This document shows positions 24,299 to 33,582 of a DNA stretch of 35,594 bases, in pieces. Made by a program: the position numbers and the translations under genes. The notes below the pieces were generated by a model that was not told the origin of the DNA, made no database searches, and was given only the letters and a program-made list of their open reading frames with translations. Source of the DNA: Planctomycetaceae bacterium (GTDB lineage: Bacteria; Planctomycetota; Planctomycetia; Planctomycetales; Planctomycetaceae); NCBI GenBank assembly GCA_029259845.1, contig JAJDEI010000218.1, positions 1-35,594 of the forward strand, read 5' to 3'. How positions within the stretch are numbered: position 1 is the stretch's first letter; each line of letters opens with the position of its first letter.

Positions 24299-24696
24299 CA
24301 ACGCGTCCTTGGGGTTGTTCCGAATGATCAGCCGGACTGCTGTTGTTCCTCGCGGTTGTTCTGCCGGACTGTGCCGGCGTGCTCCGCGACTCGCTATAAT
24401 TGTGTGAGGGCAGACGTTGAGGATGTGCCCAGACACCCGGTGTCTCCAATCCCGACTGACCATCCTCGGCGGATGTAACGTCGAATCTCATTGGGGAACG
24501 ATTCAAAACGACGAGACACCGGGTGTCTTTCGCCGCCTGAACCTTGCCCGCCCATCGTGCAGAAGACGGGGACGCGATGATACCGCAGCACCGTGCGGCT
24601 GCAAACCCCCGCTGCACACATTCGTTCCGCCTTCCCCGTCCTGAACAACAAACAACTGCCGACTTTAACAACTGCCCAAGCTGGGAAACCCTCCGC
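24299..24696. other. divergent region between tal and purB
   Basis: 398 bp. It holds a perfect -10-like tataat at 24395-24400 (+ strand, no good -35) and the inverted-repeat element 24431-24528. The purB frame is open back to 24544, but the extra residues look unlike the family. I could not find a clear tal promoter. Confidence 0.45.
24431..24528. repeat. 98-nt inverted-repeat element, copy 2
   Basis: Arms agacacccggtgtctc (24431-24446) and gagacaccgggtgtct (24513-24528) are exact 16-bp inverted repeats separated by 66 nt. Each arm also contains the odd palindrome acaccCggtgt or its complement. This is the better-preserved twin of the element at 8037-8133. It lies 168 bp before the purB start and 30 bp after a tataat box. 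Confidence 0.85.
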
Positions 24697-26127
24697 GTGA
24701 AACACGACACTTACGAGAACCCGCTCATCACCCGTTACGCCTCACGCGAGATGAGCGGCATCTGGTCGGCCCAACGAAAGCACTCCACGTGGCGCAAGCT
24801 GTGGGTCGCGCTCGCCGAATCCGAACGCGAGCTCGGTCTCGACATCAGCGAATCCCAAATCAACGAACTACGGTCGCACGTCGAGGACATCGACTTTGCA
24901 GCAGCCGCCAACTACGAACGCGAGTTGCGACACGATGTCATGGCTCACGTGCATGCTTACCGCGACCAATGCCCCACCGCCGGCGGCATTATTCATCTGG
25001 GGGCGACCAGTTGCTTCGTTACCGACAACACCGAACTCATCCAGCTTCGCGAAAGCCTGCAACTCATCCGCCATCGGCTTGTCCGCGTCATCGACCGGCT
25101 GGCGACGTTCGCTGAGGAGTACCGGGACCTGCCCTGTCTCGGTTTTACTCATCTGCAACCGGCGCAGCCGACGACGGTCGGCAAGCGCGCCGCGCTGTGG
25201 TGCCACGACCTCGTGCTCGATCTCGAAGAAGTCGAACACCGACTGGCGACGCTCAAGTTCCGTGGCGTGAAAGGGACGACCGGCACGCAGGCGTCGTTTC
25301 TCTCCCTGTTCGACGGCGATCACAACAAAGTCGAGGCACTCGACCGGTTGGTCACCGAGAAGATGGGCTTCGCCGCCGCCTATCCGGTCACCGGACAGAC
25401 TTACTCTCGCAAGATTGACGCGCAGGTGCTCAGCACGCTGTCCGGCATTGGGCAGTCGTGCCACAAGGCGGGCAGCGATCTGCGACTGCTGCAAAGCCGC
25501 AAGGAGATCGAGGAGCCGTTCGGCGAAAAACAAATCGGCTCCTCCGCGATGGCCTACAAGCGAAACCCCATGCGGGCCGAACGCATGTGCGCGCTGTCCC
25601 GCTTCGCCATGTCGCTCACCAACAACGCCGACCAGACGATGGCGACGCAGTGGATGGAACGCACGCTCGACGACAGCGCGAATCGACGCCTCTCGCTGCC
25701 GCAGTCGTTCCTGGCGGTCGATGCGTCGTTGCTGATCTACGCCAACGTGACGGACGGGTTGGTCGTCTATCCGCAGGTCATCGGGAAGCATCTCATGGAG
25801 GAACTTCCCTTCATGGCGACCGAAGAGATTCTGATGGCCGCGGTCCAGGCGGGCGGGGACCGTCAGGAATTGCACGAAGTCATCCGGCAGCACAGTCAGG
25901 CAGCCGCCGCCGGAGTTAAGGAACAGGGCCTTCCGAACGACCTCATCGCCCGGCTTGCAGCCGACGCGGCTTTTGACAGTGTCGACCTCACCGACACGCT
26001 CAACCCGCACCGCTACATCGGCCGCGCCGCGGAGCAAGTCGACGCCTTCCTGACAGAAGTCGTCAACCCGATCCGCGCCCGTTGTTCCTGCGCGCTTGAA
26101 GCAACCGACGATGACCTGCGCGTTTGA
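24697..26127 (+). CDS. purB: adenylosuccinate lyase
   Basis: A 476-residue enzyme of the fumarase/aspartase superfamily that releases fumarate from SAICAR and adenylosuccinate in purine synthesis. It begins with [11 protein letters not shown], has [11 protein letters not shown] (101-111), the catalytic-His region [10 protein letters not shown] (151-160), and the family signature [12 protein letters not shown] (281-292). The 'MAYKRNP' form and its length are closer to the eukaryote-like/PurB-2 style than to E. coli PurB. I chose the GTG at 24697 because the conserved N-terminus starts two residues later and ggga lies 11 bases upstream; an in-frame ATG at 24544 would add 51 unlikely residues. 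The nested palindrome at 26134-26276 begins seven bases after the stop. Confidence 0.96.
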   Translation: MKHDTYENPLITRYASREMSGIWSAQRKHSTWRKLWVALAESERELGLDISESQINELRSHVEDIDFAAAANYERELRHDVMAHVHAYRDQCPTAGGIIHLGATSCFVTDNTELIQLRESLQLIRHRLVRVIDRLATFAEEYRDLPCLGFTHLQPAQPTTVGKRAALWCHDLVLDLEEVEHRLATLKFRGVKGTTGTQASFLSLFDGDHNKVEALDRLVTEKMGFAAAYPVTGQTYSRKIDAQVLSTLSGIGQSCHKAGSDLRLLQSRKEIEEPFGEKQIGSSAMAYKRNPMRAERMCALSRFAMSLTNNADQTMATQWMERTLDDSANRRLSLPQSFLAVDASLLIYANVTDGLVVYPQVIGKHLMEELPFMATEEILMAAVQAGGDRQELHEVIRQHSQAAAAGVKEQGLPNDLIARLAADAAFDSVDLTDTLNPHRYIGRAAEQVDAFLTEVVNPIRARCSCALEATDDDLRV

Positions 26128-26615
26128 CCCCGGCGGGTGGCGGGGGCTCGGCAAGGTTGTCCGACCGTCGTGCCGCGTCGATCACGGGGGCGACGAGGCC
26201 GTCGTGGAGATCGTTCGTCGCCCCCGGTTCGGATCAGGAATCATGGTCCCGCACCCCAACGAGCCCCCGCCACCCGTCGCGAGCATCGGGGCGACCACTC
26301 AATCAACGGCTGAGCCGCCGCTGACGCTTTGGGCTTTGATTGAGCCGATTCGTTGCCGTTATCGGATAATGCTGCCCCTGCGGGTCATCGGGGGAGTCGG
26401 TAATCCTCCCGGGCATTCCCTCGTGAGTCACCGAACAAACGTCCCTCGCCGTTTACAAGCGTTTCGCCGAGTGGCAGAATGGTGAGAAAGCACTCAAAAC
26501 GGGGTGGAGGTACGCGTCTCGCTGCTGGTATGCTGGATTCGTCTTGTCCCAAACCACCCGCCCCCGTCGTTTCTCTTCCCTGACCCCTCTCTCCCGCCGA
26601 GAAAACGCCCGACCC
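26128..26615. other. purB 3' region and upstream region of the GDSL/dehydrogenase gene
   Basis: 488 bp. The left part is the nested palindrome 26134-26276; a further 9-bp inverted repeat (ctcaatcaa 26298-26306, ttgattgag 26336-26344) brackets a fragment of the REP-like motif. No gene or clear promoter is seen. Confidence 0.5.
26134..26276. repeat. nested long palindrome downstream of purB
   Basis: The outer arms cgggtggcgggggctcg (26134-26150) and cgagcccccgccacccg (26260-26276) are a perfect 17-bp inverted repeat. Inside, cgggggcgacga (26185-26196) and tcgtcgcccccg (26215-26226) form a second perfect 12-bp stem. The whole 143-nt segment could fold as a branched RNA or DNA cruciform. It starts seven bases after the purB stop and may terminate or protect that transcript; no T-tract is present. 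Confidence 0.8.
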
Positions 26616-29288
26616 ATGATTGTGCGAATGGTCCGTCCTCTGCTCCTGGCTAGTCTGATCTGCAGTTTTTCAACAGTCCGAGGTGCCGAATTGGCACCGA
26701 AAGTTGAACCTCAACAGGGCGACAAGATCGTCCTCATCGGGAACACGCTTGCCGAGCGGATGCAGAACGGGGGCGACTGGGAAACCCTGCTGCACAGCCG
26801 GTTTCCGCAGCGGCAACTTGTGGTGAGGGACCTCGGCTGGTCGGCGGACACGATCACGCTGCGTTTGCGGTCTCTCAACTACCAGGATCACGGCCATACG
26901 CTGTTCGATCACCAGCCGGACATCATCCTGGCGTTCTTCGGGGCGAATGAATCATTCGCCGGTCCGGAGGGGTTAGATTCTTTCAAGCAGGACCTGGCGG
27001 CGTTCATCGCGGATGTCCGACAGTTGAAGTATCCGATCCATACCATTCGTCGCGGCGGAACCCCGGAGGACCGAGACGGTTCCGGAGAGGTGAGCAAGAC
27101 GCCGCAACTGGTGCTGATTTCCCCCATTGCCAACGAGAACCTCGCTGACCGCGGAATTATGGCGGCGGACTGGAACAACGAAAACCTCCGCCTGTACACC
27201 GAGGCGATGCGGGAAGTTGCTGCGGTGGAGAAGGTGCCATTCGTCGACCTGTTCGCTCCCACGCAAGTGTTGATGGCCGCCAGCGAAGCCCCGCTGACGA
27301 TCAATGGCTGTCACTTGAACGAGGCGGGTAACGCCCGACTGGCGGCGGTTTTGGATGCCGGGCTGTTCGGCAACCGTCCCCAGGAGACGCTCACGGAGTC
27401 CCAGAGGGATGCGCTCCAAGCGGCGGTTCAGGAGAAAAACCTGCAGCACTGGTACGACTACCGGGCTGTCAACGGGTTCTACATCTACGGCGACCGGAAG
27501 GAGCCGTTTGGTGTCGTCAATTTCCCGGCGGAGTTCGCCAAGCTCCGCAAGATGGTCGCGAACCGGGACCAACGTATCTGGGCACTGGCTCAGGGACAGG
27601 ACGTTCCGGAGCAAATCGATGACTCCAACACCGGCGAGTTCGCCCACATCGAGACCAACTTCAAGAACGAGATCGTCATCACTCCGCCGGAGGAGGCGGT
27701 TCAACTCTTTACGGTCCGCGACGGATTCGAGGTGCAACTTGTCGCCTCGGAAGCCGACTTCCCCGATCTTGAGAACCCGGTGCAGATGGCGTTCGACGGA
27801 AAAGGGCGGCTGTGGGTCACCACGATGGCCTCGTACCCCATGTATCTCCCCGGCACGCCCGTCAATGACAAGGTCCTCATTTTTGAAGACACCGACGGCG
27901 ACGGCGCGATGGACAAGCAGACGGTTTTCGCTGACGGGCTGCATGTGCCGACCGGAATCGAACTGGGCGACGGCGGTGCCTATGTCTCCGCTCAGCCGAA
28001 CCTGATGTTTCTCCCGGATGAGGACGGCGACGACCGGGCGGACGAACACCGCCTGGTCCTGCACGGGTTCGACACGGCGGACTCCCACCATTCCATCAGT
28101 GCCTTCGAATGGGGACCCGGAGGGGCACTCTATTTTCAGGAAGGGACGTTCCATCAATCGCAGATCGAAACGCCCTACGGACCGCAGCGGCTTGTGAACG
28201 CCGGAGTGTTTCGTTACGAGCCGCGGACCGAAAAACTCGGCATCTTCGTGAGTTACCCCTTTGCCAATCCGTGGGGACACGTGTTCGACCGCTGGGGACA
28301 AGACTTCGTGGCGGATGCATCCGGGGGAGCGAATTACGTCGGTGCCGCCTTCTCTGGTGATGTCGATTTTCCTCGCAAGCATCCGGGTCTCAAACAGTTC
28401 CTCGTCAAACAATGGCGGCCGACCGCCGGCTGCGAGATCGTCTCCAGCCGCAACTTTCCCGAAGAGATGCAAGGAGACTACCTGCTCAACAACTGCATCG
28501 GATTTCAGGGAGTGTTGCAGTACCACTTCCAGGACGACGGGTCGGGGTTTGCGGCTGAGCCGGTCGAGCCGCTCTTGCGGTCGAGCGATTTGAACTTCCG
28601 ACCGGTCGATCTGCAGTTCGGGCCGGACGGAGCGCTCTATTTGATCGACTGGTTTAATCCTCTCATCGGCCACATGCAACACTCGGTACGGGATCCGAAC
28701 CGCGACTATTCTCACGGGCGCATCTGGCGGATCGTGAACAAGAAAAAGCCTCTCGTCGAACCGGCGTTGATTGCCGGTCAGCCGGTCAACGCACTGCTCG
28801 GCCAATTGAAGACGTACGAAGACCGCACACGGTACCGGGCGCGGCGTGAGTTGCGCAATCGTCCGACCGATGAGGTCATCGCCGCCGTTGATGCGTGGGT
28901 TGGCCGGCTCAAGGCCGACGATGCCGAGGCGCCGCACCTCAAGCTCGAAGCTCTCTGGGTCAAGCAGCATCACAACGCCGTTGACGGCGTGCTGTTGAAC
29001 GAACTATTGACGTGCGGCGACGCGCGGGTTCGCGCGGCGGCGACCCGCGTGCTCGGCTACTGGCTCGACCGGATTGACGACCCACTCAGCCTGTTGCAAC
29101 AGCAGGTCAACGATGAACATCCCCGCGTCCGTCTGGAGGCGGTGCGGGCATTGAGCTTTTTCCACGGTCCCGAGGCACAGGCGGCGTTGGATATCGCCGC
29201 CGAAGCATTGCTCTCGGAGATGGACGACTACTTGCAGTACACTCTGGACGAAACCATGGCGACCTTGGAGGGTCGTCTTCCCCAATAA
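26616..29288 (+). CDS. SGNH/GDSL-like hydrolase fused to PVC-type dehydrogenase
   Basis: An 890-residue exported protein. A signal peptide (about 1-24, VRPLLLASLICSFSTVRGA) leads into an SGNH-like domain (35-250): block I reads IGNTLAER, with Thr44 where the catalytic Ser is expected, block III FFGANES (107-113), and block V NGCHLNEAG with His233. About 360-725 is the dehydrogenase-type beta-propeller (DGFEVQLVASEADFP, FEDTDGDGAMD, FGPDGALYLIDWFNP). The remainder is HEAT-like (HPRVRLEAVRALSFFHGPEA). There is no CxxCH motif, unlike the lipoprotein at 2490-5534. The heme protein needed for electron transfer may be the product of 30896-32710. The ATG at 26616 begins the signal peptide; the ribosome site is weak. 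Confidence 0.9.
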   Translation: MIVRMVRPLLLASLICSFSTVRGAELAPKVEPQQGDKIVLIGNTLAERMQNGGDWETLLHSRFPQRQLVVRDLGWSADTITLRLRSLNYQDHGHTLFDHQPDIILAFFGANESFAGPEGLDSFKQDLAAFIADVRQLKYPIHTIRRGGTPEDRDGSGEVSKTPQLVLISPIANENLADRGIMAADWNNENLRLYTEAMREVAAVEKVPFVDLFAPTQVLMAASEAPLTINGCHLNEAGNARLAAVLDAGLFGNRPQETLTESQRDALQAAVQEKNLQHWYDYRAVNGFYIYGDRKEPFGVVNFPAEFAKLRKMVANRDQRIWALAQGQDVPEQIDDSNTGEFAHIETNFKNEIVITPPEEAVQLFTVRDGFEVQLVASEADFPDLENPVQMAFDGKGRLWVTTMASYPMYLPGTPVNDKVLIFEDTDGDGAMDKQTVFADGLHVPTGIELGDGGAYVSAQPNLMFLPDEDGDDRADEHRLVLHGFDTADSHHSISAFEWGPGGALYFQEGTFHQSQIETPYGPQRLVNAGVFRYEPRTEKLGIFVSYPFANPWGHVFDRWGQDFVADASGGANYVGAAFSGDVDFPRKHPGLKQFLVKQWRPTAGCEIVSSRNFPEEMQGDYLLNNCIGFQGVLQYHFQDDGSGFAAEPVEPLLRSSDLNFRPVDLQFGPDGALYLIDWFNPLIGHMQHSVRDPNRDYSHGRIWRIVNKKKPLVEPALIAGQPVNALLGQLKTYEDRTRYRARRELRNRPTDEVIAAVDAWVGRLKADDAEAPHLKLEALWVKQHHNAVDGVLLNELLTCGDARVRAAATRVLGYWLDRIDDPLSLLQQQVNDEHPRVRLEAVRALSFFHGPEAQAALDIAAEALLSEMDDYLQYTLDETMATLEGRLPQ

Positions 29289-29360
29289 TTCCGATGCACC
29301 GCGAGCACGAAACGCCACGTGCACATCAACCCACGGGCGCAAGAACGCGAGGGAAGGCAC

Positions 29361-30767
29361 TTGACCGAACAGCTCCAAGAAATGTTTCCGCTGCCGTCCA
29401 ACTCGTTTGAACGGTACATGCTGGGGGATGACCGCGAGAGTCATCCGATGGCCGCGTTCATGGAGATCGATGTCCGGGGAGCGATCGATCCGGACGTGCT
29501 CGTGCGTGCCTTCCCGTTGGCCTTGGATCGGCATCCTTTGCTCAGGGCGTGTGTCGGATACAACTGGCTGGGACTGCCCTATTGGGACCTGACCGCACCG
29601 CGTCAGCCCGACATCGCCGATTGGGGCACCCCCCTCACATGCGCGGAAGGGGAGCGGCTGGATTTGACGGCCGGCACGGGAATGCGGACCTGGATCCGCG
29701 ACGCGCCGGGACGGACGCGGATCACCATTCAAGTGCATCATGCCTGCAGTGATGCGTTGGGGAAACTGACGTTTCTGGCAGACTGGCTGCAGATTTACAC
29801 GCAACTCGCGGGAAATGAGTCCGCGTCACCGCTCCCGGAGCCGAATTGGGAGGCCTTCCGTCGCCGCACCCAAACTGCGCCGGTATCCCGGGAAGTGCGG
29901 CGAAGTGCCCGTCCGCCCGGACTCCTGCATGACCTCGTGCGGTTTTTTCATCGTCCCACGGTCCGATTGCCGGGAATCCCCTTTGAACAGTCCGGTGAGG
30001 AAGCTCCGTTTTCGGGGTTGTATGGGGTCAGCGTGAGCGACGATGTCTTTCAGCGAATTCGCCACGAGGCCCACAAGCTGTGTGTCTCGGTGAACGATTG
30101 GATGCTCACGGCGCTCCACATCGCGCTTGCCGAATGGACCGCAATTCATGGTCCGGAGCCGCTTCGTAAGATGTTCCGTGTGACCGTGCCGTACAACATG
30201 CGGACCGATGATAGCACTTACAGCCCGGCATCGAATCAGATTGGCTACGAGGTCCTCTCGAATCCCATCGACGCCGGCAAGGACTTCGACGCGCTGAGCC
30301 GAGAGATCGCCCGCTGTATGGGGCCGGTACGGAAACTCCGCACGTCGTCGTTTATGAAGCTACTGCGAGTTTCCAAGGTCTACTCGCGGCTCTTTCCTTT
30401 CATTGCGCAGAACTGGGCGAAATCGTTCGCAACGGTAATCTTCTCCAACGTGGGGGACGTGAGCCGTTTGTTTGGTCCGTTGGTGACCAAACGGGACGGA
30501 TGCTGGACATTCGGAGACCTGACGGTCGAGCGAATCGTTTGTGCTCCACCGACCCGGCCGCAGACGCATCTCGCGATGGTCGTCATGCGTTACGGCGGAC
30601 GGCTGCACTTCACCACGCGATGCGAGGGACGGGTCTTGGCGCCGAGTTCCATTCGCGGCTTCCTGGACCACTACCGGTCGACCGTGCTGGGCCTCGTCGG
30701 CATCGAAGAAGAGGACGTCGTCCCGGCCTTTGACCGGCACCCCTCCACGGTTGCCGACTCCGCTTGA
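29361..30767 (+). CDS. stand-alone condensation-domain-like acyltransferase
   Basis: A 468-residue protein resembling the condensation / WES-PapA / alcohol acyltransferase superfamily. The motif IQVHHACSDALG has His126, His127 and Asp131 in the HHxxxD arrangement, although Ala replaces the usual Gly. Other family-like features are the N-terminal FPLPSNSFERYM, DRHPLLRACV, and the later FRVTVPYNMRT and FSNVGDVS. No NRPS adenylation or carrier domain is present here or nearby, so it probably transfers an acyl group from CoA or a carrier to an unknown acceptor. I favour a TTG start at 29361 because gagggaagg lies just upstream; a GTG at 29319 and an ATG at 29382 are alternatives. It sits 72 bp after the dehydrogenase gene, on the same strand. 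No signal peptide is evident. Confidence 0.8.
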   Translation: MTEQLQEMFPLPSNSFERYMLGDDRESHPMAAFMEIDVRGAIDPDVLVRAFPLALDRHPLLRACVGYNWLGLPYWDLTAPRQPDIADWGTPLTCAEGERLDLTAGTGMRTWIRDAPGRTRITIQVHHACSDALGKLTFLADWLQIYTQLAGNESASPLPEPNWEAFRRRTQTAPVSREVRRSARPPGLLHDLVRFFHRPTVRLPGIPFEQSGEEAPFSGLYGVSVSDDVFQRIRHEAHKLCVSVNDWMLTALHIALAEWTAIHGPEPLRKMFRVTVPYNMRTDDSTYSPASNQIGYEVLSNPIDAGKDFDALSREIARCMGPVRKLRTSSFMKLLRVSKVYSRLFPFIAQNWAKSFATVIFSNVGDVSRLFGPLVTKRDGCWTFGDLTVERIVCAPPTRPQTHLAMVVMRYGGRLHFTTRCEGRVLAPSSIRGFLDHYRSTVLGLVGIEEEDVVPAFDRHPSTVADSA

Positions 30768-30895
30768 CGGACGGGCGCCGGTGCCGGACACTCGACGAGA
30801 ACCCGGACAACGTGTGCACGCCGGTCCGTTCTCCTGTCACCGTTGGTTGAGTCCCGCCTGTGTTCCGAGTCCTTCGACAGCTTCGCGGAGAATAC

Positions 30896-32710
30896 GTGCA
30901 CCACTGCCGTCACGTGTGCCTCTTTCAGCACGCCGGCCAGTTGGCAAGGATGGCTTTCGTCGCGGTGTTGTTCGTGCCCGTGCTGAGGCCGCCCACACAC
31001 GCATCGGCGGAGGAGCCGGCGAGTGCAGTCGCCTCAGTGATGAGACTGCTCAAGAGCGGTCGCGTTCCCAGCGCGAGGCTCGGGACGGTGATCAAACAGA
31101 TCGCGCGGCGAGGCAACGAGCACGATCTCGCCTATTTGTTCGATCAGGCGTCGGCGTCACTAGGCTATGATGCTGCGCTTCGCCTGGAAGCCTATCGGCT
31201 CCTTGTTGATGCGGCGGCCAACCGGAAGGTGATCCCCGCCGGAGACCTCAGCCGCATCACGCAGATCATCACCACGGGCCCGTCCGACACGCCGGAGTTG
31301 CGGCTCCTTGCGATCCGACTGGCCGGGCTCTGGAAGGTTTCCTCCGCTCTCGAACCGCTGCAGATGATTCTGGAGGACAACGCAACCTCTCCCCAAGAAC
31401 GGCAGGCCGCGCTGGACGCGCTGACAGCTATCGGCGGGCCATCCGCCCGCAAGGCACTCGTGCAGCTCACCCGTGAAACGAATTCCATCGACGTCCGCTC
31501 GCAGGCGGTTGCCGCGCTGGCCAATCTGGACGTCGACTTCGCCGCAGAGCGTGCGGCCACCCTTCTGCAGGAACTGGGCGACGACGGTGATCCGACCGTA
31601 ATCGTGGGCGCGTTTCTCGACCGGGAGGGCGGAAGCCGCAAACTGGCGGCTGCTGTGGAGAAAGCCCCGCCCTCCAAAGACATGGCCATGCTCGCGATGC
31701 GGCACATGTACTCAGTCGGCCGTAGCGACGAGGAACTGGCCGGAGTGCTCGGCCGAATCGCGGGAATCGATGCGAACCCGCAGCCACTCACCAAACAGCA
31801 AGTCGCTGAAAAGATCAAACAGGTTGCCGCCCACGGCAATGCGGTCCGCGGCGAGGACGTGTTTCGCCGCGCCGATCTGTCCTGCACGAAATGTCACGCC
31901 CTCAGTAAGGCGGGCGGACAGGTCGGTCCCGATCTGAGTCCGCTCGGTGCGAGCTCGCCGGCCGATTACATCATCAATTCGATCTCGAACCCCGACCAAC
32001 AGATCAAAGAGGCGTTTACGACCCGCGTGGTCGTCACCGTCGACGGGCTCGTCTTTCAGGGGATCGTCGTCGATCGCAACGACGAGCGGCTCGTGCTCAA
32101 GGACGCCAAGGGGGAGCAGGTGACAGTCCCCACGGCCGACATCGACGAGGAAGTCGAAGGCAAATCGCTCATGCCCAAGGGGCTGATGAAGTTCATGACC
32201 GAGGCGGAGTTCGTCGACCTCGTGAAGTTCCTCTCGATGCTGGGCAAACCGGGGACGGATTACGCCATTCGGCAAACACCACGCATGCAGCGATGGCGGG
32301 TGCTCACGGATGTCCCCGAATCGCTCCGAAACGGAACGGGCGACGAGGCCGAACAGGACGCGTATCTCTCCGGACCGACGGAGCAGGCCCCCGCCTACGC
32401 GCGCGTCAACGGCGACTTGCCGCTCGACGATCTCGCAACGAAGTGGGGGCCGGTGCTGTATCTCGTGGGGGAAGTCGACGTCACACAGCCGGGCGAAATC
32501 GGCGTTCGCCTCGATTCCGCCGAGGGAGCCGTGATCTCGCTCGGTTCGTTTTCGTCGGCCGACCCGGAATTCACGCTCACTCTGCCGCGCGGCCGGCACG
32601 CCGTCATGCTGCAAGTCGACACCCGCGTGCGGCCTGTTTCGACGCTTCGCCTGGAACTGTTCCGCGTGCCATCGTCCACCGCACAATTCGAGGTTGTTGA
32701 CGGCGCGTGA
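30896..32710 (+). CDS. exported HEAT-repeat / cytochrome c (PVC heme-binding type) protein
   Basis: A 604-residue protein. A hydrophobic segment (about 19-37, MAFVAVLFVPVLRPPTHASA) is the export signal. HEAT-like helices span about 45-290. The heme-binding domain has CTKCH at 330-334, followed by VGPDLSPLGASSPADYIINSI, and MPKGLMKFMTEAEFVDLVKFL closes it, matching the Pirellula/Verrucomicrobium heme-binding type (TIGR02603-like). A C-terminal beta-rich domain (about 455-604) follows. It likely accepts electrons from a partner dehydrogenase, plausibly the product of 26616-29288, which lacks heme. The GTG at 30896 has ggag five bases upstream; GTG at 30860 and ATG at 30950 are possible. The gene follows the acyltransferase by 128 bp. 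Confidence 0.88.
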   Translation: MHHCRHVCLFQHAGQLARMAFVAVLFVPVLRPPTHASAEEPASAVASVMRLLKSGRVPSARLGTVIKQIARRGNEHDLAYLFDQASASLGYDAALRLEAYRLLVDAAANRKVIPAGDLSRITQIITTGPSDTPELRLLAIRLAGLWKVSSALEPLQMILEDNATSPQERQAALDALTAIGGPSARKALVQLTRETNSIDVRSQAVAALANLDVDFAAERAATLLQELGDDGDPTVIVGAFLDREGGSRKLAAAVEKAPPSKDMAMLAMRHMYSVGRSDEELAGVLGRIAGIDANPQPLTKQQVAEKIKQVAAHGNAVRGEDVFRRADLSCTKCHALSKAGGQVGPDLSPLGASSPADYIINSISNPDQQIKEAFTTRVVVTVDGLVFQGIVVDRNDERLVLKDAKGEQVTVPTADIDEEVEGKSLMPKGLMKFMTEAEFVDLVKFLSMLGKPGTDYAIRQTPRMQRWRVLTDVPESLRNGTGDEAEQDAYLSGPTEQAPAYARVNGDLPLDDLATKWGPVLYLVGEVDVTQPGEIGVRLDSAEGAVISLGSFSSADPEFTLTLPRGRHAVMLQVDTRVRPVSTLRLELFRVPSSTAQFEVVDGA

Positions 32711-32797
32711 TGTTCTGCATTTGATGTTTCGCGGCAGAATCGCGCATGGTCACGGTTGGAGCAGCGGTGACACACGTTTCGTCGTGGCATGCCCTCC

Positions 32798-33259
32798 TTA
32801 GCGGGGCGTCAGACGACTCGTTTCACCATCGGCAATGATCCCGACGGAAACCGATTTAGCCGCGGAGCTTGCTCCGCGCTCCGACGGCATGCGGACGACA
32901 ATCGTAACGGTCCGACCGACTGAATCGACGACGTGATATCGTCCGGGAGCGATGTCAGCCGGGAGCTCCATTTCGACGGTGATTCGCCCGGCGGAGCGTG
33001 CGGCAGTGGACTTCGCAGCGGCGGCGCAGACGGATTCGGATTCAGAACCGGAACACGCGTCGCCGGAACCCGCAGAACGGCTGCACTCAACGTGAGAACC
33101 CGCAGTGACCGCTAACTGCGTCCGACGTTGCCAGTCCTCTTTGCGTGCCAGGGCGAAGGTCGTCTGCGTCTGGCGGTCGTTGCTCCACGCGGCGGCAAAG
33201 GAGCAAGTCACCAGTACCAGGACTGCGGCTCGCGTGAGGGAGGAGGTTGTTTCCCGCAT
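32798..33259 (-). CDS. small secreted protein of unknown function
   Basis: A 153-residue protein with a signal peptide (about 1-25: RAAVLVLVTCSFAAAWSND). The mature part has a Ser/Ala/Gly-rich middle with several Cys, then a beta-rich end (ITVEMELPADIAPGRYHVVDS, TVTIVVRMP) that looks like a small Ig-like or immunoglobulin-type beta fold. I do not recognise a family. The ribosome site upstream of 33259 is weak. It is convergent with the HEAT/cytochrome gene (87 bp apart) and divergent from the zinc-ribbon gene, so it forms its own unit. Confidence 0.6.
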   Translation of the reverse strand: MRETTSSLTRAAVLVLVTCSFAAAWSNDRQTQTTFALARKEDWQRRTQLAVTAGSHVECSRSAGSGDACSGSESESVCAAAAKSTAARSAGRITVEMELPADIAPGRYHVVDSVGRTVTIVVRMPSERGASSAAKSVSVGIIADGETSRLTPR

Positions 33260-33582
33260 GAGTCATTATCTGTCGGGCTGAGGGACATCGAGGGAGAATC
33301 TCTCCTGCCGGCGTCAGTCCGTCGCCGAATACGCACTCCTTCAGAGAGAATCATCGGAATGTCACGGTCGTTCGCTCTTGCCAAAATGGAGGATTCAACC
33401 GGGAAAGCACCGGTTACGTCGGGTTTTCGGGGGAAACGCACTGCCGGTGGGGCGGAATGCTGCCGGATGCACTGCTGCAGGATCGGGCACGGACGCGGAC
33501 TGGTTTTTCACGGCCCGGTTTCCCAAGATGACGGAGTTCCGGATAACGAAAGGGCACAGCGAAACCGTCCGAGGCATGTGTC
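33260..33582. other. divergent intergenic region
   Basis: 323 bp between a minus-strand and a plus-strand gene. Imperfect small palindromes around 33290-33310 (gagggagaatctctcctgcc) and 33340-33352 are visible, but I can assign neither a promoter nor a gene. Confidence 0.4.

Noticed and set aside
24868-26154. A long open frame antisense to purB
   Set aside because: Same reason: it mirrors the purB codons and shows no independent domain.
26466-26500. A tRNA-Leu-like D-arm (gccgagtggcagaatggtg)
   Set aside because: No acceptor stem, pairable anticodon stem or T-arm follows; it is only a local resemblance.
26973-28973. A 666-codon open frame antisense to the GDSL/dehydrogenase gene
   Set aside because: It lies entirely within a well-supported gene on the other strand; high-GC codon bias keeps the antisense frame open. 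No domain is recognisable.
29361-30767. A nonribosomal peptide synthetase cluster
   Set aside because: Only a condensation-like domain is present; no adenylation or carrier domains are within the window.
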